64,000 bases of DNA. It comes from Halomonas sp. BDJS001. GTDB taxonomy: Bacteria > Pseudomonadota > Gammaproteobacteria > Pseudomonadales > Halomonadaceae. The stretch covers positions 2,666,001 through 2,730,000 of the forward strand of contig NZ_CP110535.1 of assembly GCF_026104355.1 (NCBI RefSeq), written 5' to 3'. Positions within the stretch are counted from its first letter, which is position 1. The number at the start of each line of letters is the position of its first letter. Of this stretch, positions 9,188-19,183 are shown one piece after another. The notes below the pieces were generated by a model. That model made no database searches. It saw only the letters and a program-made list of their open reading frames with translations, and had not been told where the DNA came from. The position numbers were made by a program, and so were the translations under genes.

Positions 9188-10413
9188 TAGGCAGTCTCCT
9201 CAGCCGGTACGCCGGTACGCTTAACGCGACGCTTAATGTTGGCCTGGACGAAGAAATGGTCAATCAACGGCGCAAACAGGTTAGCGAATAAGATCGCCAG
9301 CATGATGCCTTCCGGGAAAGCCGGGTTCACAACGCGAATCAGGACGGTCATCACACCAATCAGCGCGCCAAACAGCAGGCGACCTTGATTGGTCATCGAG
9401 GCTGAGACGGGGTCGGTGGCCATGAACACCATACCGAAGGCGAAACCGCCGATCACCAGGTGCCAGTACCATGGCATGGCAAACATCGGGTTGGTGTCAG
9501 AGCCGATCAGGTTAAACAGGGTACTGGTAACCACCATGCCCAGGAACACACCCAGCATGATTCGCCAAGAGGCAATTCCTGTCCACAGCAATACAGCCGC
9601 GCCGATAAAGATCGCCAGCGTTGAGACCTCGCCCACTGAACCGGGCATAAAGCCAAGGAAGGCATCCCACCAGCTGAAGGCATCGGTCAGCGCAGACATA
9701 CCGTCCTGGAACGCCATAGAGAGTGCCGTGGCACCGGTGTAGCCATCGGCGGCTACCCACACAGAGTCACCTGAGATTTGCGCTGGGTAGGCAAAGTAAA
9801 GAAAGGCACGGCCTGTTAGCGCGGGGTTCAAGAAATTCTTACCCGTGCCACCGAAGATCTCTTTACCAATCACCACACCAAAGGTGATGCCCAGGGCAAC
9901 CTGCCAAAGCGGAATAGTCGCCGGTAGAATCAAGGCAAACAGCACCGAGGTAACGAAGAAGCCTTCGTTAACTTCGTGTCCACGCTTGATAGCAAACAAC
10001 ACCTCCCAAAAACCACCGACCACAAAGGTGACCAGATAGATGGGGAGGAAGTAGGTGGCGCCGAGAACAAAATTAGCCCAAAGACTATTTGCATCATGTC
10101 CTGACGACAGCGTCATCATAATCGCTTCGCGCCAGCCTCCCATAGAGGCGTAGCCCGCATCGATGGCGGTGTTAGCCTGCCAGCCGGCGTTCCACATACC
10201 GAACAGCATCGCTGGGAAGGTGCACAGCCAGACGGTAATCATGATGCGCTTAAGATCGACACCATCGCGCACGTGAGCAGTGGTTTTGGCCACGCTCGGC
10301 GGTGTGTAGAAAATTGTATCGACCGCTTCAAACAGCGGATAGAACTTTTCGTACTTTCCGCCTTTGTGGAAATGCGGCTCGATATTTTGGAGTGTCTGTT
10401 GAATACCCATCAT
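9187..10413 (-). CDS. nqrB: Na+-translocating NADH:quinone reductase subunit B
   Basis: The large membrane subunit (408 residues, about ten helices) that binds covalent FMN and riboflavin and forms much of the sodium path and quinone site. The flavinylation motif DGYTGAT lies at residues 223-229, with T229 as the attachment threonine. Other family signatures are [20 protein letters not shown] and the [11 protein letters not shown] segment. The start ATG overlaps the nqrA stop (TGATGATG), and a second ATG follows at once, so either M1 or M2 may be used. Confidence 0.98.
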   Translation of the reverse strand: MMGIQQTLQNIEPHFHKGGKYEKFYPLFEAVDTIFYTPPSVAKTTAHVRDGVDLKRIMITVWLCTFPAMLFGMWNAGWQANTAIDAGYASMGGWREAIMMTLSSGHDANSLWANFVLGATYFLPIYLVTFVVGGFWEVLFAIKRGHEVNEGFFVTSVLFALILPATIPLWQVALGITFGVVIGKEIFGGTGKNFLNPALTGRAFLYFAYPAQISGDSVWVAADGYTGATALSMAFQDGMSALTDAFSWWDAFLGFMPGSVGEVSTLAIFIGAAVLLWTGIASWRIMLGVFLGMVVTSTLFNLIGSDTNPMFAMPWYWHLVIGGFAFGMVFMATDPVSASMTNQGRLLFGALIGVMTVLIRVVNPAFPEGIMLAILFANLFAPLIDHFFVQANIKRRVKRTGVPAEETA

Positions 10414-11762
10414 CAGGCCTCTTTCTCGATCATGGTGAGATTGTCACGCAGGATAGGGCCATATTCGTATTTGCCAGGGCAAACATACGTGCACAGCGCC
10501 AGATCCTCTTCGTCCAGCTCCAAACACCCAAGCTGCATGGCAACCTCAATGTCGCCCACGATCAGCGAACGCAGTAGCTGAGTCGGCATGATATCCAGCG
10601 GCATCACCGTCTCATAGGCACCTACCGGCACCATAGCACGCTCGGAGCCATTGGTAGATGTGGTCGGTGCATAGTTGCTCAGGCCCTTAATCTTAGAGAT
10701 GTAGATGCCTAATACAGAGTGACGATTAGCACCGGGAGAGAGCCACCCCATAAAGGTGCGCTTATTGCCTTCCTCCAGCAAGCTTAGCTGATTGCTGAAG
10801 CGGCCAAGGTAGGTCAACTTACCCTCGGCGGCAAAGCCAGAGAAAACAGAGCCTGAAATTACCCGGGTGTCTTCGGGTTTGATGATTTCATTGACCAGGA
10901 GTTCATCTGTACTAGCGCCAATACGGGTACGGATCAGACGCGGATTTTCAGCACGCGGGCCACCAATGGCGACCACGCGGGTCATATCCAGTTTCCCTTC
11001 TACAAAAAACTTACCGAACGCGATAACGTCCTGATAGCCGATGTGCCACACTTTTTTATGCAGTGCGACCGGAGATAGGTAATGGATATGGGTACCGACA
11101 AGCCCGGCTGGATGAGGGCCAGCAAAGCTTTCCGCTTTAACACCGTCAACATCGCCGCCCGGAATGGAAGCATTTTCGCCCGTACATAAGAAGACGTTGC
11201 CCTCGGTCAGGCGCGCTAACACCTTGAGGCCATCTTCGAATGCCTGTGCCTGTTCATTGATGATCAGTGCAGGATCAGGGCTAAGTGGATGAGTATCCAC
11301 GGCAGTTACAAAAATATCGGCCGGGGTGCTATCAATGGCCGGTGTGCGCGAGAAGGGACGGGTGCGTAAAGCAGTCCAGAGTCCCGACTCTACCAGTTGG
11401 TCGACCACGACCTGACGTTCAAGTTGCGCTAAGGCATTACGATCATGAGCAGCGAATTCGACCGCTTCCTCAGTTTCGTCGACTTTGATCACGACAGACA
11501 GTAAACGACGTTTTTCGCCACGGTTTATTGCAAGCACTTCACCGGCAGCGGGCGCGGTATAGCGCACACCATCAATTTTCTTATCGGTGAAGAGCAATTG
11601 GCCCAGTTTGACCTTATCCCCTTCCTGAACTTCCATGGTTGGCTTCATGCCAACGTAGTCAGTACCCAGGATTGCCACGTGACGCACAGGCCGCGCATCT
11701 TCAATACGCTGCTCGGGCGCTCCCGTGATGGGGAGATCCAGGCCTTTTTTGACTTCGATCAT
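10413..11762 (-). CDS. nqrA: Na+-translocating NADH:quinone reductase subunit A
   Basis: The first gene of the operon, encoding the cytoplasmic subunit of 449 residues, close to the family norm. It begins [16 protein letters not shown], followed by the barrel-sandwich segment [16 protein letters not shown], and contains the conserved [15 protein letters not shown] motif seen in all NqrA proteins. It lacks the Fe-S domain of RnfC, which separates it from that paralogue. The 309-bp region upstream must carry the operon promoter. A weak ribosome site (GGGCGAG) precedes the ATG. Confidence 0.97.
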   Translation of the reverse strand: MIEVKKGLDLPITGAPEQRIEDARPVRHVAILGTDYVGMKPTMEVQEGDKVKLGQLLFTDKKIDGVRYTAPAAGEVLAINRGEKRRLLSVVIKVDETEEAVEFAAHDRNALAQLERQVVVDQLVESGLWTALRTRPFSRTPAIDSTPADIFVTAVDTHPLSPDPALIINEQAQAFEDGLKVLARLTEGNVFLCTGENASIPGGDVDGVKAESFAGPHPAGLVGTHIHYLSPVALHKKVWHIGYQDVIAFGKFFVEGKLDMTRVVAIGGPRAENPRLIRTRIGASTDELLVNEIIKPEDTRVISGSVFSGFAAEGKLTYLGRFSNQLSLLEEGNKRTFMGWLSPGANRHSVLGIYISKIKGLSNYAPTTSTNGSERAMVPVGAYETVMPLDIMPTQLLRSLIVGDIEVAMQLGCLELDEEDLALCTYVCPGKYEYGPILRDNLTMIEKEA

Positions 11763-11984
11763 AGTCTCGCCCAGTTGTTGGATCGGATATACGAAGGTAT
11801 GGGGTTCGAATGCTTATTTTCTGCTCAGCGAATTGTTATGTTCTGCTCAGATTGTTACCAGTCCGGCCCAAGCAGCACTTGAACCACCCCGAAAAATCCC
11901 TCGTATTATAAAGACAAGCGCGTCCAATGACCACATCCCTGATGACCACCAAAAGTGCTATAGACATTAATAAAAGGCTTGAAA
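11763..11984 (-). other. Intergenic region upstream of nqrA
   Basis: About 300 bp separate nqrA from the gap stop. The right-hand part holds the gap terminator. The remaining 220 bp are expected to carry the nqr promoter, but I could not single out a convincing -35/-10 pair. No plausible gene is present. Confidence 0.5.
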
Positions 11985-12018
11985 ACGGAAAAGAAAACGC
12001 CACCCGAAGGTGGCGTGG
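11985..12018 (-). terminator. Rho-independent terminator of gap
   Basis: On the minus strand the stem CGCCACC / GGTGGCG closes a TTCG tetraloop and is followed by TTTTCTTTT. It lies about 55 bp past the gap stop. It is one of the clearest terminators in the window. Confidence 0.9.
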
Positions 12019-12071
12019 AACGTTTGCTTGGAGCGGTAGGCCTTTATGCGTGGCTTCCAATACGCTCTTAA

Positions 12072-13538
12072 TTAGCGCGGCAGCTTTAAGAACCGCACAT
12101 TAGACATCTGCTGGAGGATACGCACGACCTGGCAGCTATAACCAAACTCGTTGTCATACCACACATAAATGACCGCGTGATGACCGTTGGCGATGGTAGC
12201 TTTAGCATCCACGATACCGGCATGGCGGTTGCCCACAAAGTCCGACGACACCACTTCTGCAGAGTCAACAAAGTCAATTTGCTTCTGATAGGCCGACTCA
12301 ATCGACATCCGGCGCAGATAATCGTTGAGCGCCACAGAGTCAGTCGTTTTATCCAGTGTCAGGTTGAGAATAGCCATAGAGACATTGGGAATCGGCACGC
12401 GGATAGCGTTGCCGGTCAGCTTGCCCTCGAGTTCAGGCAGCGCCTTGGATACCGCCTTGGCAGCACCTGTCTCGGTCAAGACCATGTTCAGCGCTGCACT
12501 ACGGCCACGACGGTCACCTTTATGGTAGTTATCGATCAGGTTCTGGTCATTGGTGTAAGCATGCACAGTTTCCACGTGACCATTGACCACACCGTACTCA
12601 TCGTTAAGTACTTTCAGCACCGGAACGATCGCATTAGTGGTACAGGACGCGGCGGAGACAATAAGGTCGCCGTCGCCGATCGACTCGTGGTTAATACCAT
12701 AAACAATATTCTTGATATCGCCTTTACCTGGTGCCGTCAGCAGCGCTTTGGCAGCGCCCTTACACTTCAGGTGCTGGCCCAGGCCCTCTTCATCGCGCCA
12801 GATACCGGTATTATCAACAATCACCGCGTTATCGATATCATACTTGGTGTAGTCAATCTCACTGGGCGAATCAGCGTAAATCACCTGAATAACATTGCCG
12901 TTGACCGTCAGTGTGCGAGCCTCTGCATCGACCATGATAGTGCCGTCAAAGGGCCCATGCACAGAGTCTCGGCGCAGCAGGCTGGCACGCTTCTCAAGGT
13001 CTTTAGCGACATCGCCACGGCCTCGCACCACAATAGCGCGCAAACGCAGTAGATTACCGCCCCCAGCTTTCTCCACCATTACTCGCGCCAGCAAACGACC
13101 AATACGTCCAAAACCGTAGAGCACCACATCTTGCGGCTCCCCGGTGCTAGCGCCCGGCTGGTAACCATCAATAATCTCGTGCAGCTCTTTACGCAGGAAG
13201 GCGTCGACATCCCCACCGCCCAGATTCTTGAACATTACCGCCAGTTTCCCCACATCTACATGGGCAGGGCCAAGATTTAAAGCGACCATCCCTTTGACGA
13301 TAGGGTAAGTGTCCTCAACAGAGAGCTCGGTTCCTTCTATTTTGCGCACGAAGCGGTGGTCTTTCAGAATACGAATGACCGACCGTTTAATAAGCGAACG
13401 CCCGAACATGGTGGCAACGACGTTATTCTGACGATAGAGCTGCCCTACTAACGGGATCATCTGCTCCGCCAAGGCTTCGTTGCCTTGCCATTCTTGAAAA
13501 ACGTTTTCGAGCGCTTGCTGACTCACGTGCGGCCTCAT
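12072..13538 (-). CDS. gap: Glyceraldehyde-3-phosphate dehydrogenase, long form
   Basis: A 488-residue NAD(P)-dependent glyceraldehyde-3-phosphate dehydrogenase. About 135 extra residues at the N-terminus precede the nucleotide-binding motif GFGRIGR (about 142-148). The catalytic cysteine is C299 in SAASCTTNAIVP and the partner histidine is H326. The standard enzyme is near 335 residues. This long version, next to nqr and mfd, matches the Pseudomonas PA3001 type, which is generally linked to gluconeogenic rather than glycolytic flux. The ATG at 13538 has no good ribosome site. A GTG at 13526 has TGAGG seven bases before it and may be the true start. A strong terminator follows. Confidence 0.94.
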   Translation of the reverse strand: MRPHVSQQALENVFQEWQGNEALAEQMIPLVGQLYRQNNVVATMFGRSLIKRSVIRILKDHRFVRKIEGTELSVEDTYPIVKGMVALNLGPAHVDVGKLAVMFKNLGGGDVDAFLRKELHEIIDGYQPGASTGEPQDVVLYGFGRIGRLLARVMVEKAGGGNLLRLRAIVVRGRGDVAKDLEKRASLLRRDSVHGPFDGTIMVDAEARTLTVNGNVIQVIYADSPSEIDYTKYDIDNAVIVDNTGIWRDEEGLGQHLKCKGAAKALLTAPGKGDIKNIVYGINHESIGDGDLIVSAASCTTNAIVPVLKVLNDEYGVVNGHVETVHAYTNDQNLIDNYHKGDRRGRSAALNMVLTETGAAKAVSKALPELEGKLTGNAIRVPIPNVSMAILNLTLDKTTDSVALNDYLRRMSIESAYQKQIDFVDSAEVVSSDFVGNRHAGIVDAKATIANGHHAVIYVWYDNEFGYSCQVVRILQQMSNVRFLKLPR

Positions 13539-13693
13539 CAGGTAGTGGGAACGAAGAGTGCATTATCCGGGGCAAGCTTCGGGACCGCAATGAAAGGATA
13601 GTCGCACAACATGTAGGGGTATTACATAAATGCCAATCTCACTACAAAACGCCGTTCAGAACAGATTCACCCGCTACCTTAAGCCGCGGCACT

Positions 13694-13721
13694 CTGACTG
13701 AAACCGGTGATCGTGTATGAT
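13694..13721 (+). promoter_or_regulatory. Candidate sigma-70 promoter of mfd
   Basis: CTGACT and TATGAT are separated by 16 bases. Transcription from here would start near 13728, about 30 bases before ATG 13758. This argues against a GTG start at 13707, which would lie inside the promoter. The -35 box is only a fair match. Confidence 0.4.
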
Positions 13722-13757
13722 CTCTTTTCCGTTTCAGCGCAAAACGATATCTTGCTT

Positions 13758-16700
13758 ATGCCGACATTCTCACTGCTCGAACCGCCCCAGCCCCAAGGGA
13801 CTCGCGATACGCTCTACTGGACATCGCCGCCGGGTAGCGCGACTGCGCTGGCACTCTCACGCGTTGCTGTTGAAGCCCCGCTATTGGTGATCACTCCCAA
13901 TACGGCCAGCGCGCAGCGCCTTGAACAAGATCTCTATTTTTATAGCGATGTACCGGTACTGCCCTTCCCCGACTGGGAAACACTGCCCTACGATAGCTTT
14001 TCACCCCATCAGGATATTGTCTCGGCCCGGCTACGCACCCTGCGCCAACTGCAAGATGGCGTGCGCGGCATTGTACTGGTGCCGATCAACACGTTGATGC
14101 AGCGCCTGCCACCGGTTGAGTACATTGCCGGACGGGTGATGACGCTCAAAACCGGTGAACGTTTAAATCGCGAAGGGTTTCGTGAGTCCCTCTCCCGGGC
14201 AGGCTATCGTGCCGTTGAAACGGTTTACGAACCCGGCGAATACGCCATGCGCGGTGCGCTGATTGACCTGTTTGCCATGGGCATGGACGAACCGATCCGC
14301 ATTGATCTATTCGATGATGAGATCGATACGCTGCGCCACTTCGACCCTGGCAGCCAGCGCTCGACTGACAAACTGGAATCGCTTGAGCTGCTCCCCGCTC
14401 ACGAATACTCGTTAAGCCGCAGCGCCATTGCCTGCTTTCGCGAGCAGTTTGAAACCCTGTTCGACGTCGACCCGCGCCAATGTCCGCTTTACAACGACGC
14501 GTTAAAAGGCATTCCGTCACCGGGGCTTGAGCACTACCTGCCGCTGTTTTTCGAGCAGACCGCTTCGCTGTTTGACCACCTGACCGACGACACCCGGGTA
14601 GCGCTGCTGCCTGGGGTTTTTGAGGCGGCTGAGCAGCACTGGCAGTCGATCGACGCACGCTATGTCAATTTGGGCGTTGACCCCACACGACCACTGCTGC
14701 CTCCGCATCGGGCGTTTTTTCCGGTCAACGACGTGTTCTCGGCGATTAAAGCCCGCCCACGCATCGAACTTACTGAAGATAGTGAGCAGCGCCACGCGCA
14801 GCAGCCTGACGCTGCGCCGCTGCCTACTCTCTCTATCAACGCCCGCGCCAAGCAGCCTTTAGCCGAGCTGTCGGCATTTTTGCAAACCCACGCCCAAACC
14901 CGGGTGCTGTTTGTAGCGGAGTCGCGGGGTCGCCGGGAAGCGTTAGAAGAAATACTCGCACCGCTAAAGCTCTCGCTGCCCCACGCCGATAGCTTCCACG
15001 ACTTTATCGCCAGCGCGCCCCCCTATGCCATTACCGAAGGCTTGGTGGACAGCGGCCTATGGCTGAACAACCCTAGCGTTGCGGTGATAAGCGAAACGGA
15101 GCTGTTTGGTGACGTGGTGCGCCAAAGCCGTCGGCGCGAAAAAGCCACGGATGATAACGAACTCGCGGTACGCCACCTGTCGGAACTGCGCGAAGGCGCG
15201 CCAGTGGTTCACCAGGCCCACGGCGTGGGCCGCTATCTAGGGCTGGAAACCTTAGAGGCCGGTGGCCAGGCGAATGAGTTCCTGGCGCTTTCCTATGCCG
15301 ATGGCGCCAAGCTTTATGTACCCGTCGACAGCCTGCATATGATCTCCCGCTACAGCGGTGCCGGCGACGAACTGGCCCCGCTGCATAAACTCGGCTCGGA
15401 TCAGTGGGAGAAAGCCCGCCGTAAAGCGGCTGAGAAGATTCGCGATACCGCCGCGGAGCTGCTGGATGTCTATGCCCGCCGGGAAGCCCAGCAAGGAGTG
15501 GTCTACGAAGCCCCTGGCGAAGAGTATGTTCGCTTTGCCAGCAACTTCCCGTTTGAGGAGACCGCCGACCAGCACGCGGCGATTGAAGCGGTCATCAGCG
15601 ATATGACCTCCCCGCAGCCCATGGATCGTGTGGTGTGTGGCGACGTTGGCTTCGGCAAAACCGAAGTGGCCATGCGCGCCGCATTTCTGGCCGTGCAGTC
15701 TGGACGCCAGGTAGTGGTACTGGTTCCCACCACCCTGTTGGCTCGCCAGCACTTTGAGAATTTCCGTGACCGTTTTGCCGACACGGCCGTCAATATTGGC
15801 CTAATCTCCCGCTTTACCAGCGGCAAAGAGGTCACTCAGACGCTGGAAAGCATCAAGAGCGGCCAAACCGACATCGTCATTGGCACCCATAAGCTGCTCG
15901 CCAAAAGCGTTGAGCTACCCAAAATGGGTTTGCTGATTATCGATGAGGAGCACCGCTTTGGTGTCGCGCAAAAAGAGAAGCTCAAAACGCTACGCGCCGA
16001 AGTCGATATTTTGACTCTAACCGCCACTCCGATCCCGCGCACGCTCAATATGGCCATGAGCGGTATCCGCGATCTGTCGATCATTGCCACGCCACCCGCT
16101 CGGCGCCTGTCAGTCAAAACCTTTGTCCAACAGCACGACACCAGCATCATCAAGGAAGCTCTGCTGCGCGAGATACTGCGTGGGGGGCAGGTGTATGTGC
16201 TGCACAACGAAGTCAAAACCATTGAGAACAGCGCCGAAAAAATCCGCGAGTTGATTCCCGAAGCGCGAGTAGCGGTTGCCCACGGCCAACTCCCCGAGCG
16301 CAGCCTGGAACGGATCATGTCGGACTTCTATCACCGGCGCTTTAACGTGCTGGTGTGTTCGACCATCATTGAAACCGGCATTGATGTGCCCAGCGCCAAC
16401 ACCATTATTATCGAACGCGCTGACAAGTTTGGGCTGGCTCAACTTCACCAACTGCGGGGCCGGGTTGGGCGCAGCCATCACCAGGCTTACGCTTACCTGT
16501 TAACGCCACCGCCCAAAGCAATGACCCGTGATGCTATCAAGCGATTGGAAGCGATTAGCGCGTCCGATGATCTAGGCGCAGGCTTTACCCTGGCCAGTCA
16601 CGATATGGAGATCCGTGGCGCAGGGGAACTGCTGGGGGATGAGCAGAGCGGCCAGATGGAAACCATCGGCTACACGCTCTATATGGAGATGCTGGATCGC

Positions 16701-17207
16701 GCCGTGAAGGCCATTCGAGCGGGCAAAACGCCCAATATCAATGCGCCCTTCAATACCGGCGTGGAAATTAGTCTCAACCTTCCTGCACTGATCCCGAGTG
16801 ATTATATTCACGATGTGCAGCAACGCCTGGTGATGTACAAACGGATCGCCAATACTCAGAGCGATAGCGAGCTTAAAGAGTTACAGGTTGAGCTGATCGA
16901 TCGCTTTGGCTTACTACCCAACCCGCTGAAAAACCTGATTCGCCAAACCAAGCTTCGCCACCGTGCAGAGCAGCTCGGCATCAGCAAGATCGAGGCTGGG
17001 GATAGCCGCGGCAGAGTGCTGTTTGATAGCAGTACCCAGGTGGATCCTTTAACCCTGGTGAACCTGATTCAGACGTCACCAAAGCACTACCGTTTAGATG
17101 GATCTGACACCTTACGATTTGAATTACCAATGGAAAGTGTCGACAAGCGCTTCCAGCAGCTTGAAAACCTGCTTAGCACCCTTAATCAAAAAGTAGCGGC
17201 GGCGTGA
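13758..17207 (+). CDS. mfd: Transcription-repair coupling factor
   Basis: Mfd removes RNA polymerase stalled at lesions and recruits UvrA. It is 1149 residues from ATG 13758, the usual size. Order of domains: UvrB-like N-terminal modules (ITPNTASAQRLEQDLYFY to about 330), a linker, the RNA-polymerase-interacting domain starting at VVHQAHGVGRYLGLE, and the RecG-like translocase. The translocase has Walker A GDVGFGKTEVAMRAA, DEEHRFG (motif II), TATPIPRTL (motif III) and QLRGRVGRS (motif VI), and is followed by a C-terminal regulatory domain. The frame is open further upstream to GTG 13707, but MPTFSLLEPPQ matches the usual N-terminus better and a promoter-like sequence covers the earlier codons. 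Confidence 0.97.
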   Translation: MPTFSLLEPPQPQGTRDTLYWTSPPGSATALALSRVAVEAPLLVITPNTASAQRLEQDLYFYSDVPVLPFPDWETLPYDSFSPHQDIVSARLRTLRQLQDGVRGIVLVPINTLMQRLPPVEYIAGRVMTLKTGERLNREGFRESLSRAGYRAVETVYEPGEYAMRGALIDLFAMGMDEPIRIDLFDDEIDTLRHFDPGSQRSTDKLESLELLPAHEYSLSRSAIACFREQFETLFDVDPRQCPLYNDALKGIPSPGLEHYLPLFFEQTASLFDHLTDDTRVALLPGVFEAAEQHWQSIDARYVNLGVDPTRPLLPPHRAFFPVNDVFSAIKARPRIELTEDSEQRHAQQPDAAPLPTLSINARAKQPLAELSAFLQTHAQTRVLFVAESRGRREALEEILAPLKLSLPHADSFHDFIASAPPYAITEGLVDSGLWLNNPSVAVISETELFGDVVRQSRRREKATDDNELAVRHLSELREGAPVVHQAHGVGRYLGLETLEAGGQANEFLALSYADGAKLYVPVDSLHMISRYSGAGDELAPLHKLGSDQWEKARRKAAEKIRDTAAELLDVYARREAQQGVVYEAPGEEYVRFASNFPFEETADQHAAIEAVISDMTSPQPMDRVVCGDVGFGKTEVAMRAAFLAVQSGRQVVVLVPTTLLARQHFENFRDRFADTAVNIGLISRFTSGKEVTQTLESIKSGQTDIVIGTHKLLAKSVELPKMGLLIIDEEHRFGVAQKEKLKTLRAEVDILTLTATPIPRTLNMAMSGIRDLSIIATPPARRLSVKTFVQQHDTSIIKEALLREILRGGQVYVLHNEVKTIENSAEKIRELIPEARVAVAHGQLPERSLERIMSDFYHRRFNVLVCSTIIETGIDVPSANTIIIERADKFGLAQLHQLRGRVGRSHHQAYAYLLTPPPKAMTRDAIKRLEAISASDDLGAGFTLASHDMEIRGAGELLGDEQSGQMETIGYTLYMEMLDRAVKAIRAGKTPNINAPFNTGVEISLNLPALIPSDYIHDVQQRLVMYKRIANTQSDSELKELQVELIDRFGLLPNPLKNLIRQTKLRHRAEQLGISKIEAGDSRGRVLFDSSTQVDPLTLVNLIQTSPKHYRLDGSDTLRFELPMESVDKRFQQLENLLSTLNQKVAAA

Positions 17208-17337
17208 CGCTTGGGGCAAACTTACCAGTAGCCATGCCCGGTTGGTCAACAGCCGCTGGCTGGCAGCCATAAACCAGCAACAGCAACTGTGGCCCCATAA
17301 CGCGCAACAGCAGTGAATTAACACATTAGGAACGACC

Positions 17338-18515
17338 ATGAACATTCGCAATACCTTTACTCTCTGGGGCCCACCAGTTTGGCCGTACTACTCGCGGCCA
17401 GCCTGGCAAGCCCTGCTTTTGCGCAATCGGCCGACGACGAGCAGGCCGAGAGCCCAGCCCAAGAGCAAGTGCAAGAACAGCAGACGCAAGAACAGTCAGA
17501 AGAGGCGACTCCAGAACAGGCTCAGCAAGTCAGCCTCGACGCCGCCGACAGTGCTACCCAAGTGGCCAGTCAAGACGAGCTGCCCCGCGGTCACTTCCGC
17601 CTCCCTGAGGAAGGCGATGTGATAGGGGAGCGCTATACCGTCGTCGTTGAAGACCCCAAGCAGACACTGATAGACATCGCCCGACGCCACAATATTGGCT
17701 ATGAAGAGATTCGCATGGCCAACCCGGGTGTCAGCCTCTGGGTGCCAGGCGTAGGTACTGAGGTGGTGATTCCGGCCCAGTACATTCTGCCGCCTGCGCC
17801 GCGGGAAGGTGTTGTCGTTAACCTTTCTGAGCTGCGCCTCTACTACTATCCCGCCGATAAACCCGGCATTGTCGAAACCTACCCGGTGAGCGTTGGCCGT
17901 GAAGAGTTCGCCACCCCTGTAGGCATCACACGTACCACGGTTAAGGTTAAAGATCCCGCTTGGGCCCCACCGGCCTCCATGCGCCGTGAAGCAGCCGAAC
18001 GTGGCGAGCCAGCGCCTTCCGTAGTACCACCTGGACCTGACAACCCCCTGGGCGAGCACGCGATCCTGCTGGCGATGCCAAGCTATCTCATTCATGGCAC
18101 TAACCGCCCGGATGGCGTGGGCATGCGCGTTAGCCGCGGCTGCATTCGCATGTATCCGGAAGACATTAAATCGCTCTACGAACGCTTACCCAGCGGCACC
18201 CAGGTCAACCTGATGGACGCGCCGTTCAAAGCAGGCTTTGCTGCCGACGGCACGCTATTTGTGCAGTCATTCCCGCAGCTGGAAGAGAATGTAGAAGGCT
18301 TTGAGCCACTTCTTAATGCCCTTGAGCGCGTCACAGCGTTGACCGAGAGTGACGTGGAAATAGATGCCGAGCGGATTCAGCGCGCCGTAGAAGCCCCTGA
18401 CGGCCAGTTTATCGCCCTCTTTGGCCCTCAGGCCCCCGAGCCAGAACCAGAACCCGTGGAGCTGATTGACGAGCTCAAGATCAGCGCCGCCACTGACGGC
18501 GAAAAAGACGCTTAA
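17338..18515 (+). CDS. L,D-transpeptidase (LysM-YkuD), apparent frameshift in the signal peptide
   Basis: A periplasmic enzyme of the ErfK/YbiS type that makes 3-3 cross-links or attaches lipoprotein to murein. A Q/E-rich linker is followed by a LysM-like segment (RYTVVVEDPKQTLIDIARRH, GYEEIRMANPG). The YkuD domain has the catalytic pair HGTN and SRGCIRMY, and the tail is P/E-rich. The ATG at 17338 has a good ribosome site (AGGA) and encodes a plausible basic N-terminus (MNIRNTF). The hydrophobic core LAVLLAASLASPAFA, however, is in another frame from 17379. One base appears to be missing near 17365-17378, beside the GGGGCCC run. Otherwise translation would have to start at TTG 17379, with no ribosome site and no positive charge. 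Confidence 0.85.
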
Positions 18516-18534
18516 CGGCAGAAGCAGGCAGCAA

Positions 18535-18561
18535 CAAAAAACCCCGCCAAGGCGGGTTTTT
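18535..18561 (+). terminator. Rho-independent terminator after the L,D-transpeptidase
   Basis: CCCGC / GCGGG stem with a short CAAG loop. It is preceded by an A-run and followed by TTTTT, about 25 bp past the stop. The A-run would let it work in both directions. Confidence 0.8.
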
Positions 18562-18645
18562 GCGCAGCTAGTAAAATAATCTAATTGTTTGACGCTTACA
18601 CTTACGACGCCCTGCTTTCGATATCTTAACTAACTACATCCAGCA

Positions 18646-18679
18646 GCTGCTGAGAGAGTCTGGTGACTCCCTCAGCAGC
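18646..18679 (-). terminator. 15-bp hairpin at the 3' end of the lpp transcript
   Basis: A near-perfect 15-bp stem (GCTGCTGAGRGAGTC type, one mismatch or G-U) with a 4-base loop lies 11 bp past the lipoprotein stop. There is no T-run after it, so it may protect the 3' end of an abundant mRNA rather than act as a simple intrinsic terminator. Confidence 0.5.
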
Positions 18680-18689
18680 CCAAGCAGAA

Positions 18690-18953
18690 TTACTTCTGCA
18701 TGGAGCGCTGGAACATACGGTTCATTTCTTCACGGTTCTGCTCAGACATCTGCAGAGCGGCCTGCGCATCGCGCTGGGCTTGGTTTGCAGTGTTCATAGC
18801 TTGTGAAGCCATGCTGCGTGCTTCTGCAGCGTCAGCCTGTGCAGATTCTGCAGTCATGCGAACTTCTTCCAGCGCGCTGGTAGAAGCACAACCAGCAAGA
18901 ATTGCCAGAGAAGCGGCAGCAGCAGTCATCTTCAGAGTAGTTTTCAGAGTCAT
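18690..18953 (-). CDS. Lpp/OprI-type outer-membrane lipoprotein
   Basis: An 87-residue lipoprotein: signal peptide with lipobox LAGC (cysteine at residue 22), then an alanine-rich heptad-like helix (SAQADAAEARSMASQAMNTA onward) typical of the Lpp/OprI trimeric coiled coil. The C-terminal residue is lysine (SMQK), as needed for covalent attachment to murein diaminopimelate by an L,D-transpeptidase. Two YkuD enzymes flank it, on both sides. A very good ribosome site (AAGGAGA) precedes the ATG, which suggests high expression. It may be called oprI or lpp; I leave the symbol open. Confidence 0.88.
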   Translation of the reverse strand: MTLKTTLKMTAAAASLAILAGCASTSALEEVRMTAESAQADAAEARSMASQAMNTANQAQRDAQAALQMSEQNREEMNRMFQRSMQK

Positions 18954-19183
18954 AATGTTCTCCTTGAGTCGTCCTTGGGTACTACGTTAAGGGTATGACA
19001 AAAATAAGGCTAGTCACTTAAATTAGAATAAGTTCTTAGCTTAAATTTGTCTACCTGCGGTGCAGGTTCTTTTCAGTGACTGGTGCTGCGAAGCACGCAA
19101 GTCAAACGCTGTTTTATAATAGACCACAGCGGTTGTCTATAGCCACTTGTTTAAAACCTCGAACTTCCATCAACGGCGTTAGC

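Noticed and set aside
11836-12060. Minus-strand frame between gap and nqrA
   Set aside because: It includes the gap terminator, has no ribosome site and resembles nothing known.
13707-13757. Upstream GTG start for mfd
   Set aside because: The codons overlap a promoter-like CTGACT-N16-TATGAT pair and do not resemble the Mfd N-terminus, while ATG 13758 does.
19053-19138. Several small hairpins between lpp and the YkuD gene
   Set aside because: Stems of five or six base pairs without T-runs on the relevant strand; not enough to call terminators.
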